In this document: in pieces, positions 1 through 6,633 of the stretch | Position numbering within the stretch: position 1 is the stretch's first letter | How the letters are laid out: the number at the start of each line of letters is the position of its first letter | Assembly: GCA_964560565.1 (NCBI GenBank) | Contig: CAZLMF010000009.1 | Span: forward strand, 1-33,787 | Source of the DNA: CAZLMF01 sp964560565 | Lineage (GTDB): Bacteria; Bacillota; Clostridia; Oscillospirales; Ruminococcaceae | Direction of reading: 5' to 3' | Length of the DNA stretch: 33,787 nt | Made by a program: the position numbers and the translations under genes | Notes under the pieces: model-generated | Databases searched by the model: none | The model's input: only the letters and a program-made list of their open reading frames with translations | Told to the model about the DNA's origin: nothing

Positions 1-161
1 TAGGACTTCAGGGTGACGCAATGACTGTTGCAGTTTGCACTGATAACGAGAAAATCGATGAGGATATTCGCTTATTCCATCAAGCGCTAAGCGATAATGA
101 CGAGCAAATAGGTGAACGCTTGCGTGTGCTGTCATCTATTCTAAAAGATATGGGCTATTAA
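1..161 (+). CDS. 3' end of an unrecognised gene (5' truncated by window edge)
   Basis: An open frame enters from the left edge (first full codon at position 3) and ends at TAA 159-161, giving about 52 C-terminal residues. The visible part is acidic and looks helical, ending ...RLRVLSSILKDMGY. An internal ATG at 21 has no good ribosome binding site, so I treat the frame as the tail of a longer protein. I do not recognise the family; the charged helical tail could belong to a regulator or another soluble protein, but this is not supported. The bidirectional terminator at 175-202 follows 13 bases later, which fits the end of a real gene. Confidence 0.6.
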   Translation, partial: GLQGDAMTVAVCTDNEKIDEDIRLFHQALSDNDEQIGERLRVLSSILKDMGY

Positions 162-174
162 ATTTAAGCGGTAA

Positions 175-202
175 AAAACAGGAGGCATTTGCCTCCTGTT
201 TT
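175..202. terminator. bidirectional intrinsic terminator
   Basis: A perfect 12-bp stem (AAAACAGGAGGC pairing with GCCTCCTGTTTT) encloses a 4-base loop, ATTT. A-runs and T-runs lie on the two sides, so it can end the plus-strand partial gene and the minus-strand pyrE operon, which converge here. Confidence 0.9.
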
Positions 203-216
203 AATCTTATGAAAAA

Positions 217-879
217 CTATATTCCGTAGCTTTCACGGTATTCCAGCATACCCTCAAGGTACTCACCGTAGGGGATTATGCCTTCTTTGATAGCCTCGAT
301 AATGTCCTTAACAGTGACAATTGAGTAAACGGGGATACCCAAATCCTCCTGTACTTCTTGGACGGCGGAGCGTTCGCCCTTTCCCCGCTCCATGCGGTCG
401 CAAGATATAACAAGTCCTGCAATCTTTAGCTTTGCCGCACCATTTAAAACAGGCAAGCACTCTCGTATTGCAGTGCCAGCAGTAATAACGTCCTCGATTA
501 TAGCAACCCTATCCCCGTCCGCAAGCTGATGCCCGACAATAACACCGCCCTCGCCATGATCCTTTGCCTCTTTGCGGTTAAAGCAATAGCCTAAGTCCTT
601 TGCATACTTAGTGCTAAGCGCACCTGCGCACGCAACAGCAAGTGGGATGCCCTTATAAGCAGGGCCGAAAAGCACATCTGCCTCCACTTTATTTTCTTCC
701 ATACAGGTAGCATAGAACTCACCCAGACGCACTATTTGTAAACCTGTGCGATAGTTGCCGGTATTGATAAAGTAGGGCGCAACTCGCCCGGATTTCAGCG
801 TAAACTCACCAAAGCGGAGCACTCCGCAGTCGCACATAAAGCGAATGAAGTCCGCTTTATAGCTTGCAAGCTTTGACAT
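217..879 (-). CDS. pyrE: orotate phosphoribosyltransferase
   Basis: PyrE joins orotate to PRPP to make orotidine 5'-monophosphate in cytosolic pyrimidine synthesis. The 220-residue length fits the family. The PRPP-binding signature VAIIEDVITAGTA is at about residues 125-137, FGPAYKGI at 71-78, and the mobile catalytic loop with RKEAKDHGEGG at about 102-112. The start ATG (877-879) has a clear AGGAGG 7 bases upstream. It is the last gene of an apparent thrS-transporter-pyrE operon, 16 bases after the transporter stop, and ends at the terminator at 175-202. No other pyr genes are present in the window, so it sits apart from a pyrimidine operon here. I see no PyrR-type attenuator directly upstream. 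Confidence 0.97.
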   Translation of the reverse strand: MSKLASYKADFIRFMCDCGVLRFGEFTLKSGRVAPYFINTGNYRTGLQIVRLGEFYATCMEENKVEADVLFGPAYKGIPLAVACAGALSTKYAKDLGYCFNRKEAKDHGEGGVIVGHQLADGDRVAIIEDVITAGTAIRECLPVLNGAAKLKIAGLVISCDRMERGKGERSAVQEVQEDLGIPVYSIVTVKDIIEAIKEGIIPYGEYLEGMLEYRESYGI

Positions 880-895
880 AAATAACCTCCTAAAG

Positions 896-1843
896 CTATA
901 TTAAACCTGTGCTTTTAAGCACAAAAATAATCAAAAATATCGTCACCGATGAAAGTGCAGTGGTGGTAACAACAACTTGCCCGGCAAGCTCCGCATCCGC
1001 TTTCATGTTGTACGCCATGATTTGGCTCGATACAGCAGTTGGCGCAGAAAAAAGCACCGCAATCGCTCCAAGCTCCTCACCACGAAACCCAATTAACACA
1101 GCACAACCAATCATCACAGCTGGTAAAATCATAAGTCTTGCAATATTCACTGCACTTAGAGCAAAAGCATTTCTTTTAAGGGACGTAACTTGAAACTGCC
1201 CACCCAGCACCAAAAGCGCAAGGGGAGTAGCAATGGAGGACACATCCTCCACAGCCGCAAGTAAAGCGTTAGGCAGCTTGATTTGAAGCAGTACAAACAC
1301 CGCACCCACAAGGCAGCCGATTATCAACGGATTTGTCACAATCCCACGCAATATGCCAAGTACATTCAACCGCTTATTCTCACTGTTTGGAGCAAATATA
1401 GTCAGCACAGTCACCGCAAGAACATTAAACATTGGAATTGAAACCGCAACTAGGACGCTTGCCGCCCCTGTGATACCGCCGAAAAGGTTGATGGTAAGGG
1501 GAATTCCAAACAGCAGATAGTTTCCTCGAAAAATGCCCTGAATGATAACACTTCGCCTTGCATTGTCCTTAACCGCAAGAGGCACTATCACAAGCAGTAT
1601 TCCTACCGACAGCAATATCCCAATCGCGGCAAAAAGCGCAAGCTTGCCGCCAGAAACATTACTCCAATCAGTGGAGTAAATGTTATAAAACATCAGCGCC
1701 GAAAAAGGCACAAGAAAGCAAAACTTATTTGCAGTAGCCAAAAATGCATCGGTGAAAATGCCAATCCTACGCAGGATAAAGCCTAAAATCACAAGCAAAA
1801 ACACCGGGAGCACAACGTTAATTGAAAAGAGTAAATCGCTCAC
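896..1843 (-). CDS. AEC-family (auxin efflux carrier-like) permease
   Basis: This is a hydrophobic protein of about 315 residues with roughly ten predicted membrane segments. It has the N-terminal pattern of AEC family transporters (VVLPVFLLVILGFILRRIG) and the conserved C-terminal region with SAPTAVSSQIMA. Bacterial AEC members export or import organic acids such as malate, or other small anions; the substrate cannot be read from the sequence. The reading frame could extend to a TTG at 1888, but that would overlap thrS by 44 bases. I chose the GTG at 1841-1843, one base after the thrS stop, because it gives the usual family N-terminus and suggests translational coupling. It lies between thrS and pyrE in the same transcription unit. 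Confidence 0.85.
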   Translation of the reverse strand: MSDLLFSINVVLPVFLLVILGFILRRIGIFTDAFLATANKFCFLVPFSALMFYNIYSTDWSNVSGGKLALFAAIGILLSVGILLVIVPLAVKDNARRSVIIQGIFRGNYLLFGIPLTINLFGGITGAASVLVAVSIPMFNVLAVTVLTIFAPNSENKRLNVLGILRGIVTNPLIIGCLVGAVFVLLQIKLPNALLAAVEDVSSIATPLALLVLGGQFQVTSLKRNAFALSAVNIARLMILPAVMIGCAVLIGFRGEELGAIAVLFSAPTAVSSQIMAYNMKADAELAGQVVVTTTALSSVTIFLIIFVLKSTGLI

Positions 1844-1844
1844 C

Positions 1845-3755
1845 TTATAGTGACCTTGTTGCGATTTCCTCGGTGATTTGAGCGACAAAATCTGCAGTGG
1901 AAACTGCGCCTAAATCGCCTTTTCCTCGTGAGCGAAGGGAAACAACATTGTCCTCAATCTCCTTATCGCCGATTACAAGCATATAAGGAATCTTCTCAAC
2001 CTGTGCCTCACGAATCTTAAAGCCGACTTTTTCGCTTCTTGTATCCATTTCAACACGAACACCTGCCGCCTTTAAGCTGTCAAGGACAGTTTGCGCATAC
2101 TCATTATGGCGGTCAGCTATCGGCAAAATGCGCACCTGAACAGGAGCAAGCCATGTTGGGAATGCGCCTGCAAAGTTCTCTGTCAAAATTGCAATAAAGC
2201 GCTCAATACTGCCGAATGCCGCACGGTGAAGCATAATAGGACGATGCTTTTCGCCGTCATCGCCGGTATAGGTAAGCTCAAATAACTCCGGCATTTGGAA
2301 GTCAAGCTGAATAGTGCCGCATTGCCATGTGCGGCCGATGGAATCCTCAAGATGGAAGTCAATTTTAGGGCCGTAGAATGCGCCGTCGCCCTCGTTGACT
2401 TTATATTCTGTGCCCAAGCGCTTTAGCGCCGCAGCAAGGGCATTTGTTGCAAGCTCCCAATCAGCGTCTGAGCCCATTGAATTTTCGGGCTTTGTTGAAA
2501 GCTCAACTGTATACTTAAACCCAAATACCTTGTAAAGACGGTCAATAAGCTCCATTACGCCGATAATTTCGCCCTCCACCTGATCGGGTGTCATAAAGAT
2601 ATGAGCATCGTCCTGCGTAAAGCAGCGCACACGCATTAAACCATGCAATGCGCCCGAAAGCTCATGGCGGTGAACAAGTCCCATTTCAGCACTGCGGATA
2701 GGTAGTTCCTTGTAGGAATGCGGTTTGCGCTTATACGCAAGCATTCCGCCCGGGCAGTTCATCGGCTTTAGTGCAAAGGGAACGTCGTCAATATTTGTGA
2801 AGTACATATTGTCTTTATAATGGTCATAGTGACCTGAGGTATGCCAAAGCTGCTCATTGAGCATGATAGGAGTGCGGATTTCCTCATAGCCATCCTTATC
2901 GTGCTCCTCGCGCCAAAAGCGCTCAAGCTCATTGCGCAAAATTATACCCTTTGGTAAAAAGAATGGGAATCCTGGGCCTTCCTCGTAGATATCGAACAAG
3001 TCAAGCTCACGTCCGAGCTTGCGGTGGTCACGGCGCTTAGCTTCCTCAAGCCTTTCGATATGCTCATCAAGCTGTGCTTGCTTGGGGAATGCAATTCCGT
3101 AGACACGGCAAAGCTGGCGGTTATTTGCGTCACCACGCCAATATGCGCCTGTGCACTGGGTAAGCTTAATAGCTTTCAAAGGCTGGGTATTATATAAATG
3201 CGGGCCTGCGCAAAGGTCAACAAAGTCCCCCTGCTTATAGAAGCTTATAGCCTCGCCTTTTCCAGCGTGCTCACGGATAAGCTCAACCTTATAAGGCTCG
3301 GCGTTTTCCTCCATTAGCTTAATAGCCTCATCAGGAGAAAGCTCAAAGCGCTCAAGGATAAGTCCTGTCTTTATAATGGACTTCATCTCTGCTTCAATTT
3401 TTGCTAAATCCTCCGCTGTAAAAGGTGTTTCCACGTCAAAGTCATAGAAAAAGCCACTATCAATAGCGGGGCCTGTTGCAAGCTTTGCTTTTGGGTACAA
3501 ATGCTTAACAGCTTGTGCAAGCACATGAGATGCGGTATGCCAGAATGCTTTTTTACCTGCAATATCATCAAAGGTGATAATTTCAAGCTCACAATCCTTA
3601 GTGATAGCAGTTCGCAAATCACAAAGCTCCCCATCTATTTTTGCGCAGCAGGCAGCCTTAAAAAGCCCTGCTCCGATGCCCTTTGTCACCTCAAGTACGG
3701 TAGTATCGCCCTCAAACTGCTTGACGACGCCGTCCTTTAACGTTACATTTATCAT
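1845..3755 (-). CDS. thrS: threonyl-tRNA synthetase
   Basis: ThrS charges tRNA-Thr with threonine and edits mis-charged serine. The 636 residues show, in order, the TGS domain (about 1-62), the editing domain with HTASH (H73, H77) and LCAGPH (C182, H186), the class II catalytic core, and the anticodon-binding domain from about 537. The zinc ligands expected for the active site are present as C334 (in MNCPGG), H385 (QDDAHIF) and H510 (MLHRAAFGS). Start ATG at 3753-3755 follows an AAAGGAAG site. A strong promoter lies 43 bases upstream, leaving a leader of only about 35 bases. That leaves no room for a T-box, which commonly controls Firmicute thrS genes. Confidence 0.98.
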   Translation of the reverse strand: MINVTLKDGVVKQFEGDTTVLEVTKGIGAGLFKAACCAKIDGELCDLRTAITKDCELEIITFDDIAGKKAFWHTASHVLAQAVKHLYPKAKLATGPAIDSGFFYDFDVETPFTAEDLAKIEAEMKSIIKTGLILERFELSPDEAIKLMEENAEPYKVELIREHAGKGEAISFYKQGDFVDLCAGPHLYNTQPLKAIKLTQCTGAYWRGDANNRQLCRVYGIAFPKQAQLDEHIERLEEAKRRDHRKLGRELDLFDIYEEGPGFPFFLPKGIILRNELERFWREEHDKDGYEEIRTPIMLNEQLWHTSGHYDHYKDNMYFTNIDDVPFALKPMNCPGGMLAYKRKPHSYKELPIRSAEMGLVHRHELSGALHGLMRVRCFTQDDAHIFMTPDQVEGEIIGVMELIDRLYKVFGFKYTVELSTKPENSMGSDADWELATNALAAALKRLGTEYKVNEGDGAFYGPKIDFHLEDSIGRTWQCGTIQLDFQMPELFELTYTGDDGEKHRPIMLHRAAFGSIERFIAILTENFAGAFPTWLAPVQVRILPIADRHNEYAQTVLDSLKAAGVRVEMDTRSEKVGFKIREAQVEKIPYMLVIGDKEIEDNVVSLRSRGKGDLGAVSTADFVAQITEEIATRSL

Positions 3756-3797
3756 ATACTATCTTCCTTTCCTTTTATTTTCTTGCGATTAACCTTT

Positions 3798-3826
3798 AGT
3801 ATATCACCTTCGACGGGTATTTTCAA
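3798..3826 (-). promoter_or_regulatory. promoter of the thrS operon
   Basis: Read on the minus strand, the -35 box TTGAAA (3821-3826) and the -10 box TATACT (3798-3803) are separated by exactly 17 bases, close to the housekeeping sigma consensus. Transcription would start near 3791, about 35 bases before the thrS ATG. Confidence 0.8.
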
Positions 3827-3837
3827 CAACTTTTTAA

Positions 3838-3858
3838 CAAGAGATTTTAAGTCTCTTG
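3838..3858 (-). terminator. weak terminator-like hairpin at the end of the ogt-like gene
   Basis: A 7-bp stem (CAAGAGA with TCTCTTG, 7-base loop) overlaps the stop codon of the methyltransferase gene. On the minus strand it is followed by TTAAAAAGTT rather than a pure T-run, so termination may be partial. It lies just before the thrS promoter. Confidence 0.4.
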
Positions 3859-4167
3859 CATATCGGGATGCCACAGGTGTTTCTCAAGGGAAACGGTATT
3901 ATTATCGCTTATCTGCACATCCTCCGCCTCAAGCATTTTCCTTTGTGCATCCAGTCCGCCAAAGGCAAAGCCCGTGCAAAGCTCACCCTTGCGGTTTATT
4001 ACTCTATGGCATGGCACATCCCCAAAGTAGGGGTTTGCGTGCAGCGCCCAACCTACTTGCCTTGCAGACCTCGGTGCGCCGCAGAGCGCCGCAATTTGCC
4101 CGTAGGTTGCCACTTTGCCCTTAGGAATACGCCTTACTACCATATATACCGACTCAAAAAAGCCCAT
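3847..4167 (-). CDS. one-domain methylated-DNA-protein cysteine methyltransferase (MGMT/Ogt family)
   Basis: The 106 residues correspond only to the C-terminal DNA-binding and active-site domain of O6-alkylguanine-DNA alkyltransferase. The N-terminal domain of full-length Ogt/Ada is absent. The motif PCHRVI (C53 by count) keeps the alkyl-accepting cysteine, unlike alkyltransferase-like (ATL) proteins, where this position is usually tryptophan. The winged-helix part reads IPKGKVATYGQIA, followed by GAPRSARQVGWAL with the arginine-finger region. Direct reversal of alkyl-guanine damage is therefore plausible, though short one-domain members are less well studied. The ribosome binding site AAGGTGAT precedes the ATG. 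It has its own extended -10 promoter and lies upstream of, but probably not in, the thrS operon. Confidence 0.88.
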   Translation of the reverse strand: MGFFESVYMVVRRIPKGKVATYGQIAALCGAPRSARQVGWALHANPYFGDVPCHRVINRKGELCTGFAFGGLDAQRKMLEAEDVQISDNNTVSLEKHLWHPDMQET

Positions 4168-4207
4168 TTAATCACCTTAATATCTTGTTTTAGAACATAT
4201 TTTATAT

Positions 4208-4216
4208 AGTATAGCA
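4208..4216 (-). promoter_or_regulatory. extended -10 promoter of the ogt-like gene
   Basis: On the minus strand the sequence TGCTATACT is an extended -10 element with no good -35 box. It lies about 40 bases before the methyltransferase ATG. Confidence 0.5.
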
Positions 4217-4300
4217 TAAAATAAGAAGGTATAAAAGCGTATTTACATCCTAAAATGAGTATTTTGAAATTACAAACCGTAAATATTAAAGCAAAAGCCC

Positions 4301-4329
4301 TTGCATTTCTAAATAAGCTATGATATAAT
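4301..4329 (+). promoter_or_regulatory. promoter of the rimP-nusA-infB operon
   Basis: The -35 box TTGCAT (4301-4306) and a perfect -10 box TATAAT (4324-4329) are separated by exactly 17 bases. This predicts a start near 4336 and a leader of about 68 bases before rimP. It is one of the strongest promoters in the window, as expected for translation-factor genes. Confidence 0.88.
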
Positions 4330-4351
4330 ATCACCGTAGAAAGAGTGTAAT

Positions 4352-4378
4352 GAAAGGCTGGGAATTTCCCGGTCTTTC
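4352..4378 (+). promoter_or_regulatory. leader hairpin upstream of rimP
   Basis: A 12-bp stem with two G-U pairs (4352-4363 with 4367-4378, loop ATT) begins about 16 bases after the predicted transcription start and ends 25 bases before the rimP ATG. No T-run follows, so it is not a classic terminator. It may protect the transcript or regulate rimP; structured rimP leaders are known in other bacteria, but I cannot say that this one is homologous. Confidence 0.6.
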
Positions 4379-4403
4379 GTTTATGTTACGGGGGAAACAA
4401 AGA

Positions 4404-4874
4404 ATGGCAAAAAAAGTCGGCAACGTAGTTGCAATTGTCACAGGGCTTGTAAAGCCTATCACAGATGAGCTTAATCTTACATTATGGGATGTGCGCTTTG
4501 AGAAAGAGGGCGCTCATTGGTATCTTAGGGTTTTCCTCGATAAAGAAGAGGGCATAAACATCACCGACTGCGAGGCGGTCAACACTCCACTTAATAAGCT
4601 TTTAGATGAGGTTGACCCAATTGATCAGGAATACATTGTCGAGGTATGCTCCACAGGACTTGGCAGGGAGCTTAATAGGGAACAGCATTTTGAAGCCTGC
4701 AAAGGAAGCTCTATAAAAGTAAAGCTTATACGCCCTATTGATAATGTGCGAGATTTTACGGGTATACTAGGTGAGTACAAAAGCGGAGAGTTCGAGCTTG
4801 AAACCGAAAGTGGCATCATAAGCTTTAAGGTCAGCGACTGCGCAAAGGTAAACCTTAATGATGACGATATATAA
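4404..4874 (+). CDS. rimP: ribosome maturation factor RimP
   Basis: RimP helps assemble the 30S ribosomal subunit. The protein has 156 residues from the ATG at 4404, which follows a GGGGGAAA site and begins MAKKVGNVV. An upstream in-frame ATG at 4350 would add 18 residues encoded inside the leader hairpin and has no ribosome binding site. The family pattern is clear: LWDVRFEKEGAHWYLRVFLD in the N-terminal alpha-beta domain, then the DCEAVN region, then YIVEVCSTGLGRELNREQHF, and a C-terminal SH3-like barrel. It is the first gene of a ten-gene operon in the usual Firmicute order, followed by nusA 38 bases later. Confidence 0.95.
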   Translation: MAKKVGNVVAIVTGLVKPITDELNLTLWDVRFEKEGAHWYLRVFLDKEEGINITDCEAVNTPLNKLLDEVDPIDQEYIVEVCSTGLGRELNREQHFEACKGSSIKVKLIRPIDNVRDFTGILGEYKSGEFELETESGIISFKVSDCAKVNLNDDDI

Positions 4875-4912
4875 AATTATTTTTCCACATTACGAAAGGA
4901 ATGGTTATACAG

Positions 4913-5962
4913 ATGAGCAACGATTTTTTTGATGCGCTTAAAGTGCTAGAGAGGGAAAAAGGGATTTCCGCCTCTGTTTTAGTTGAAAAAATAAAGACAG
5001 CAATACTTATTGCCATCAAAAAGGATTATCCGGGCAGTGAAAACATCAATTTAGACATTGATCCTTCAACAGGGAAGTTTGCAGTCACAATCCTCAAAAG
5101 CATCGTCGAGGAGGTTCTTGACCCTGCAAATGAAATTACCCTAGAAGAAGCGCAAACAATTAAAAAGAACTCAAAGCTTGGCAATATATGCGAGATTAAG
5201 CTTGACACACAGCGCTTTGGCAGAATTGCAACCCAAAATGCAAAGCAGGTTATAAATCAAGGCATAAAGGAAGTTGAGCGCAATCAGCTCCTTGAAAAAT
5301 ATGCGGATATTGAAAATGAAGTTGTTTCTGCAACAGTTCTTAAGGTTGAGCCGCGCACAGGGAACATCACCCTAAGCGTTGATCGCAACGAGGTGCCCTT
5401 GTTCAAAAGTGAGCAGGTGCCGGGCGAGGATTTGCAGGAGGGCGACATTATCAAGGTTTATGTCTCCGGTATACTTACTTCTGACCGCCGACCAACCCTT
5501 AAAGTTTCACGCACAAACAGGGATTTGGTAAAGCGTTTATTCGAGCTTGAGGTGCCCGAGATATACGACGGCACAATTGAAGTGCGAGCTATCTCTAGAG
5601 AGGCAGGCTCCCGCACAAAAATGGCGGTTTATAGCAAGGACGAAAATGTCGATCCCGTAGGCGCATGCATTGGTCCTCGCGGTCAGCGAGTTGCTAAAAT
5701 TGTCGATGAGCTTGGCGGCGAGAAGATTGATATTATCAGATATAGTGACGACCCCAAGGAGTTTATAGCGCAGGCGCTTGCGCCATCAGACGTTGTAAGC
5801 GTTGAGCTTGCTGAGGACGGCTCAAGGGCTTGCATAGTGCTCGTACCCGACCATCAGCTTTCCCTTGCTATCGGCAACAAGGGTCAAAACGCAAAGCTTG
5901 CCGCAAGACTTACAGGATACAAGATTGATATTAAGCCTGAAAGCGGATATTTCAGCGGTTAG
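4913..5962 (+). CDS. nusA: transcription termination/antitermination factor NusA
   Basis: NusA binds RNA polymerase and nascent RNA and modulates pausing, termination and antitermination. The 349 residues (start chosen at ATG 4913, 12 bases after AAAGGA; the in-frame ATG at 4901 touches that site) hold an N-terminal polymerase-binding domain (about 1-125), an S1 domain (about 130-200) and two KH domains. KH1 contains CIGPRGQRV and KH2 contains AIGNKGQNAKLAARLTG. The C-terminal acidic repeats of proteobacterial NusA are absent, as is normal in Firmicutes. It is the second gene of the rimP operon. Confidence 0.97.
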   Translation: MSNDFFDALKVLEREKGISASVLVEKIKTAILIAIKKDYPGSENINLDIDPSTGKFAVTILKSIVEEVLDPANEITLEEAQTIKKNSKLGNICEIKLDTQRFGRIATQNAKQVINQGIKEVERNQLLEKYADIENEVVSATVLKVEPRTGNITLSVDRNEVPLFKSEQVPGEDLQEGDIIKVYVSGILTSDRRPTLKVSRTNRDLVKRLFELEVPEIYDGTIEVRAISREAGSRTKMAVYSKDENVDPVGACIGPRGQRVAKIVDELGGEKIDIIRYSDDPKEFIAQALAPSDVVSVELAEDGSRACIVLVPDHQLSLAIGNKGQNAKLAARLTGYKIDIKPESGYFSG

Positions 5963-5984
5963 TCTTCCGCTAATTTATTAAGGG

Positions 5985-6281
5985 GTGATTGCTACGTCCA
6001 CAGCGAATAAAACAAGAAAAACACCAATGCGCCTATGCGCAGGATGCGGAGTAATGTTTGAAAAGCGTGAGCTAATAAGAGTCGTTCGTTCAAAGGAGGG
6101 GGAAATATCCCTCGACATTAAGGGCAAAAAATCAGGACGAGGCGTTTATATATGCCAAAGGCTTGAATGCCTCAAGGCAGCACGCAAAAAAAGAAGCTTT
6201 GAGCGTGCCCTTGAATGCCAAATGCCCGATGAGGTATATGAGCAAATGGAGGCGGAGCTTAAAAATGAGCAGTCAACCTAA
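5985..6281 (+). CDS. ylxR: YlxR family RNA-binding protein (DUF448)
   Basis: This is a small basic protein (98 residues if started at the GTG at 5985) with the YlxR signature PMRLCAGCG followed by KRELIRVVR and GRGVYIC. Members sit between nusA and the L7Ae-like gene in Firmicutes; the structure suggests nucleic-acid binding and a nucleoid or RNA-related role has been proposed. The start is uncertain. The only SD-like sequence, AAGGGGTGAT (5981-5990), overlaps the GTG itself; with that site, an ACG at 5994 would have ideal spacing and give 95 residues. The next ATG (6027) would cut into the conserved motif. The 3' end overlaps the next gene by 17 bases. Confidence 0.9.
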   Translation: MIATSTANKTRKTPMRLCAGCGVMFEKRELIRVVRSKEGEISLDIKGKKSGRGVYICQRLECLKAARKKRSFERALECQMPDEVYEQMEAELKNEQST

Positions 6282-6597
6282 TGTACTTAGCACTTTAGCC
6301 CTATGCCGTAGAGCAGGTAAGCTTGAATTGGGCTTTGATACGGTCGCACAGGGTGTCGCAAGCAAAAACCCAAAGAAAAAGGTCGCCCTTGTGCTTATAG
6401 CAGAGGATTTGTCACCAAAAAGCCTAAAAGAAATGCAATTTATCTGCAGCAAGCATAATATGGATATTAGTCACTTGCCTGCCCAAATGAATGAGCTAGA
6501 GAATTTATTAGGCAAGAGGGTAGGAATAATCGGAGTTACCGATGAAGGGCTTGCCAATATGCTCAAGCGTAGCATAGAGCGCACAGCATTAAAATAG
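6265..6597 (+). CDS. ylxQ: L7Ae-like ribosomal protein YlxQ
   Basis: This 110-residue protein belongs to the L7Ae/L30e/S12e/Gadd45 family, whose members bind kink-turn RNA. Recognisable parts are LALCRRAGKLELGFDTVAQ near the start, ALVLIAEDLSPKSLKEM in the middle, and LGKRVGIIGVTDEGLANML at the end. I placed the start at ATG 6265, 7 bases after GGCGGAG; a longer upstream frame runs inside ylxR and does not look like family sequence. It overlaps ylxR by 17 bases, suggesting coupled translation, and precedes infB as in other Firmicutes. Confidence 0.93.
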   Translation: MSSQPNVLSTLALCRRAGKLELGFDTVAQGVASKNPKKKVALVLIAEDLSPKSLKEMQFICSKHNMDISHLPAQMNELENLLGKRVGIIGVTDEGLANMLKRSIERTALK

Positions 6598-6633
6598 ACA
6601 ACCGCAGGAATGTTTTAGGAGGATTTTTAGCCT

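Noticed and set aside
909..1193. Plus-strand open frame opposite the AEC transporter
   Set aside because: No ribosome binding site and no family signature; it lies fully inside a well-supported membrane protein gene on the other strand.
3756..3846. T-box riboswitch upstream of thrS
   Set aside because: The promoter is only about 45 bases before the ATG, and no T-box sequence or antiterminator pair is visible.
3847..4167. Calling the small alkyltransferase gene an ATL protein
   Set aside because: The PCHRV motif keeps the reactive cysteine, which ATL proteins usually lack.
4137..4334. Minus-strand 65-residue frame in the ogt-rimP gap
   Set aside because: It overlaps the two promoters and the methyltransferase start and has no ribosome binding site; the product is a hydrophobic AT-rich artefact.
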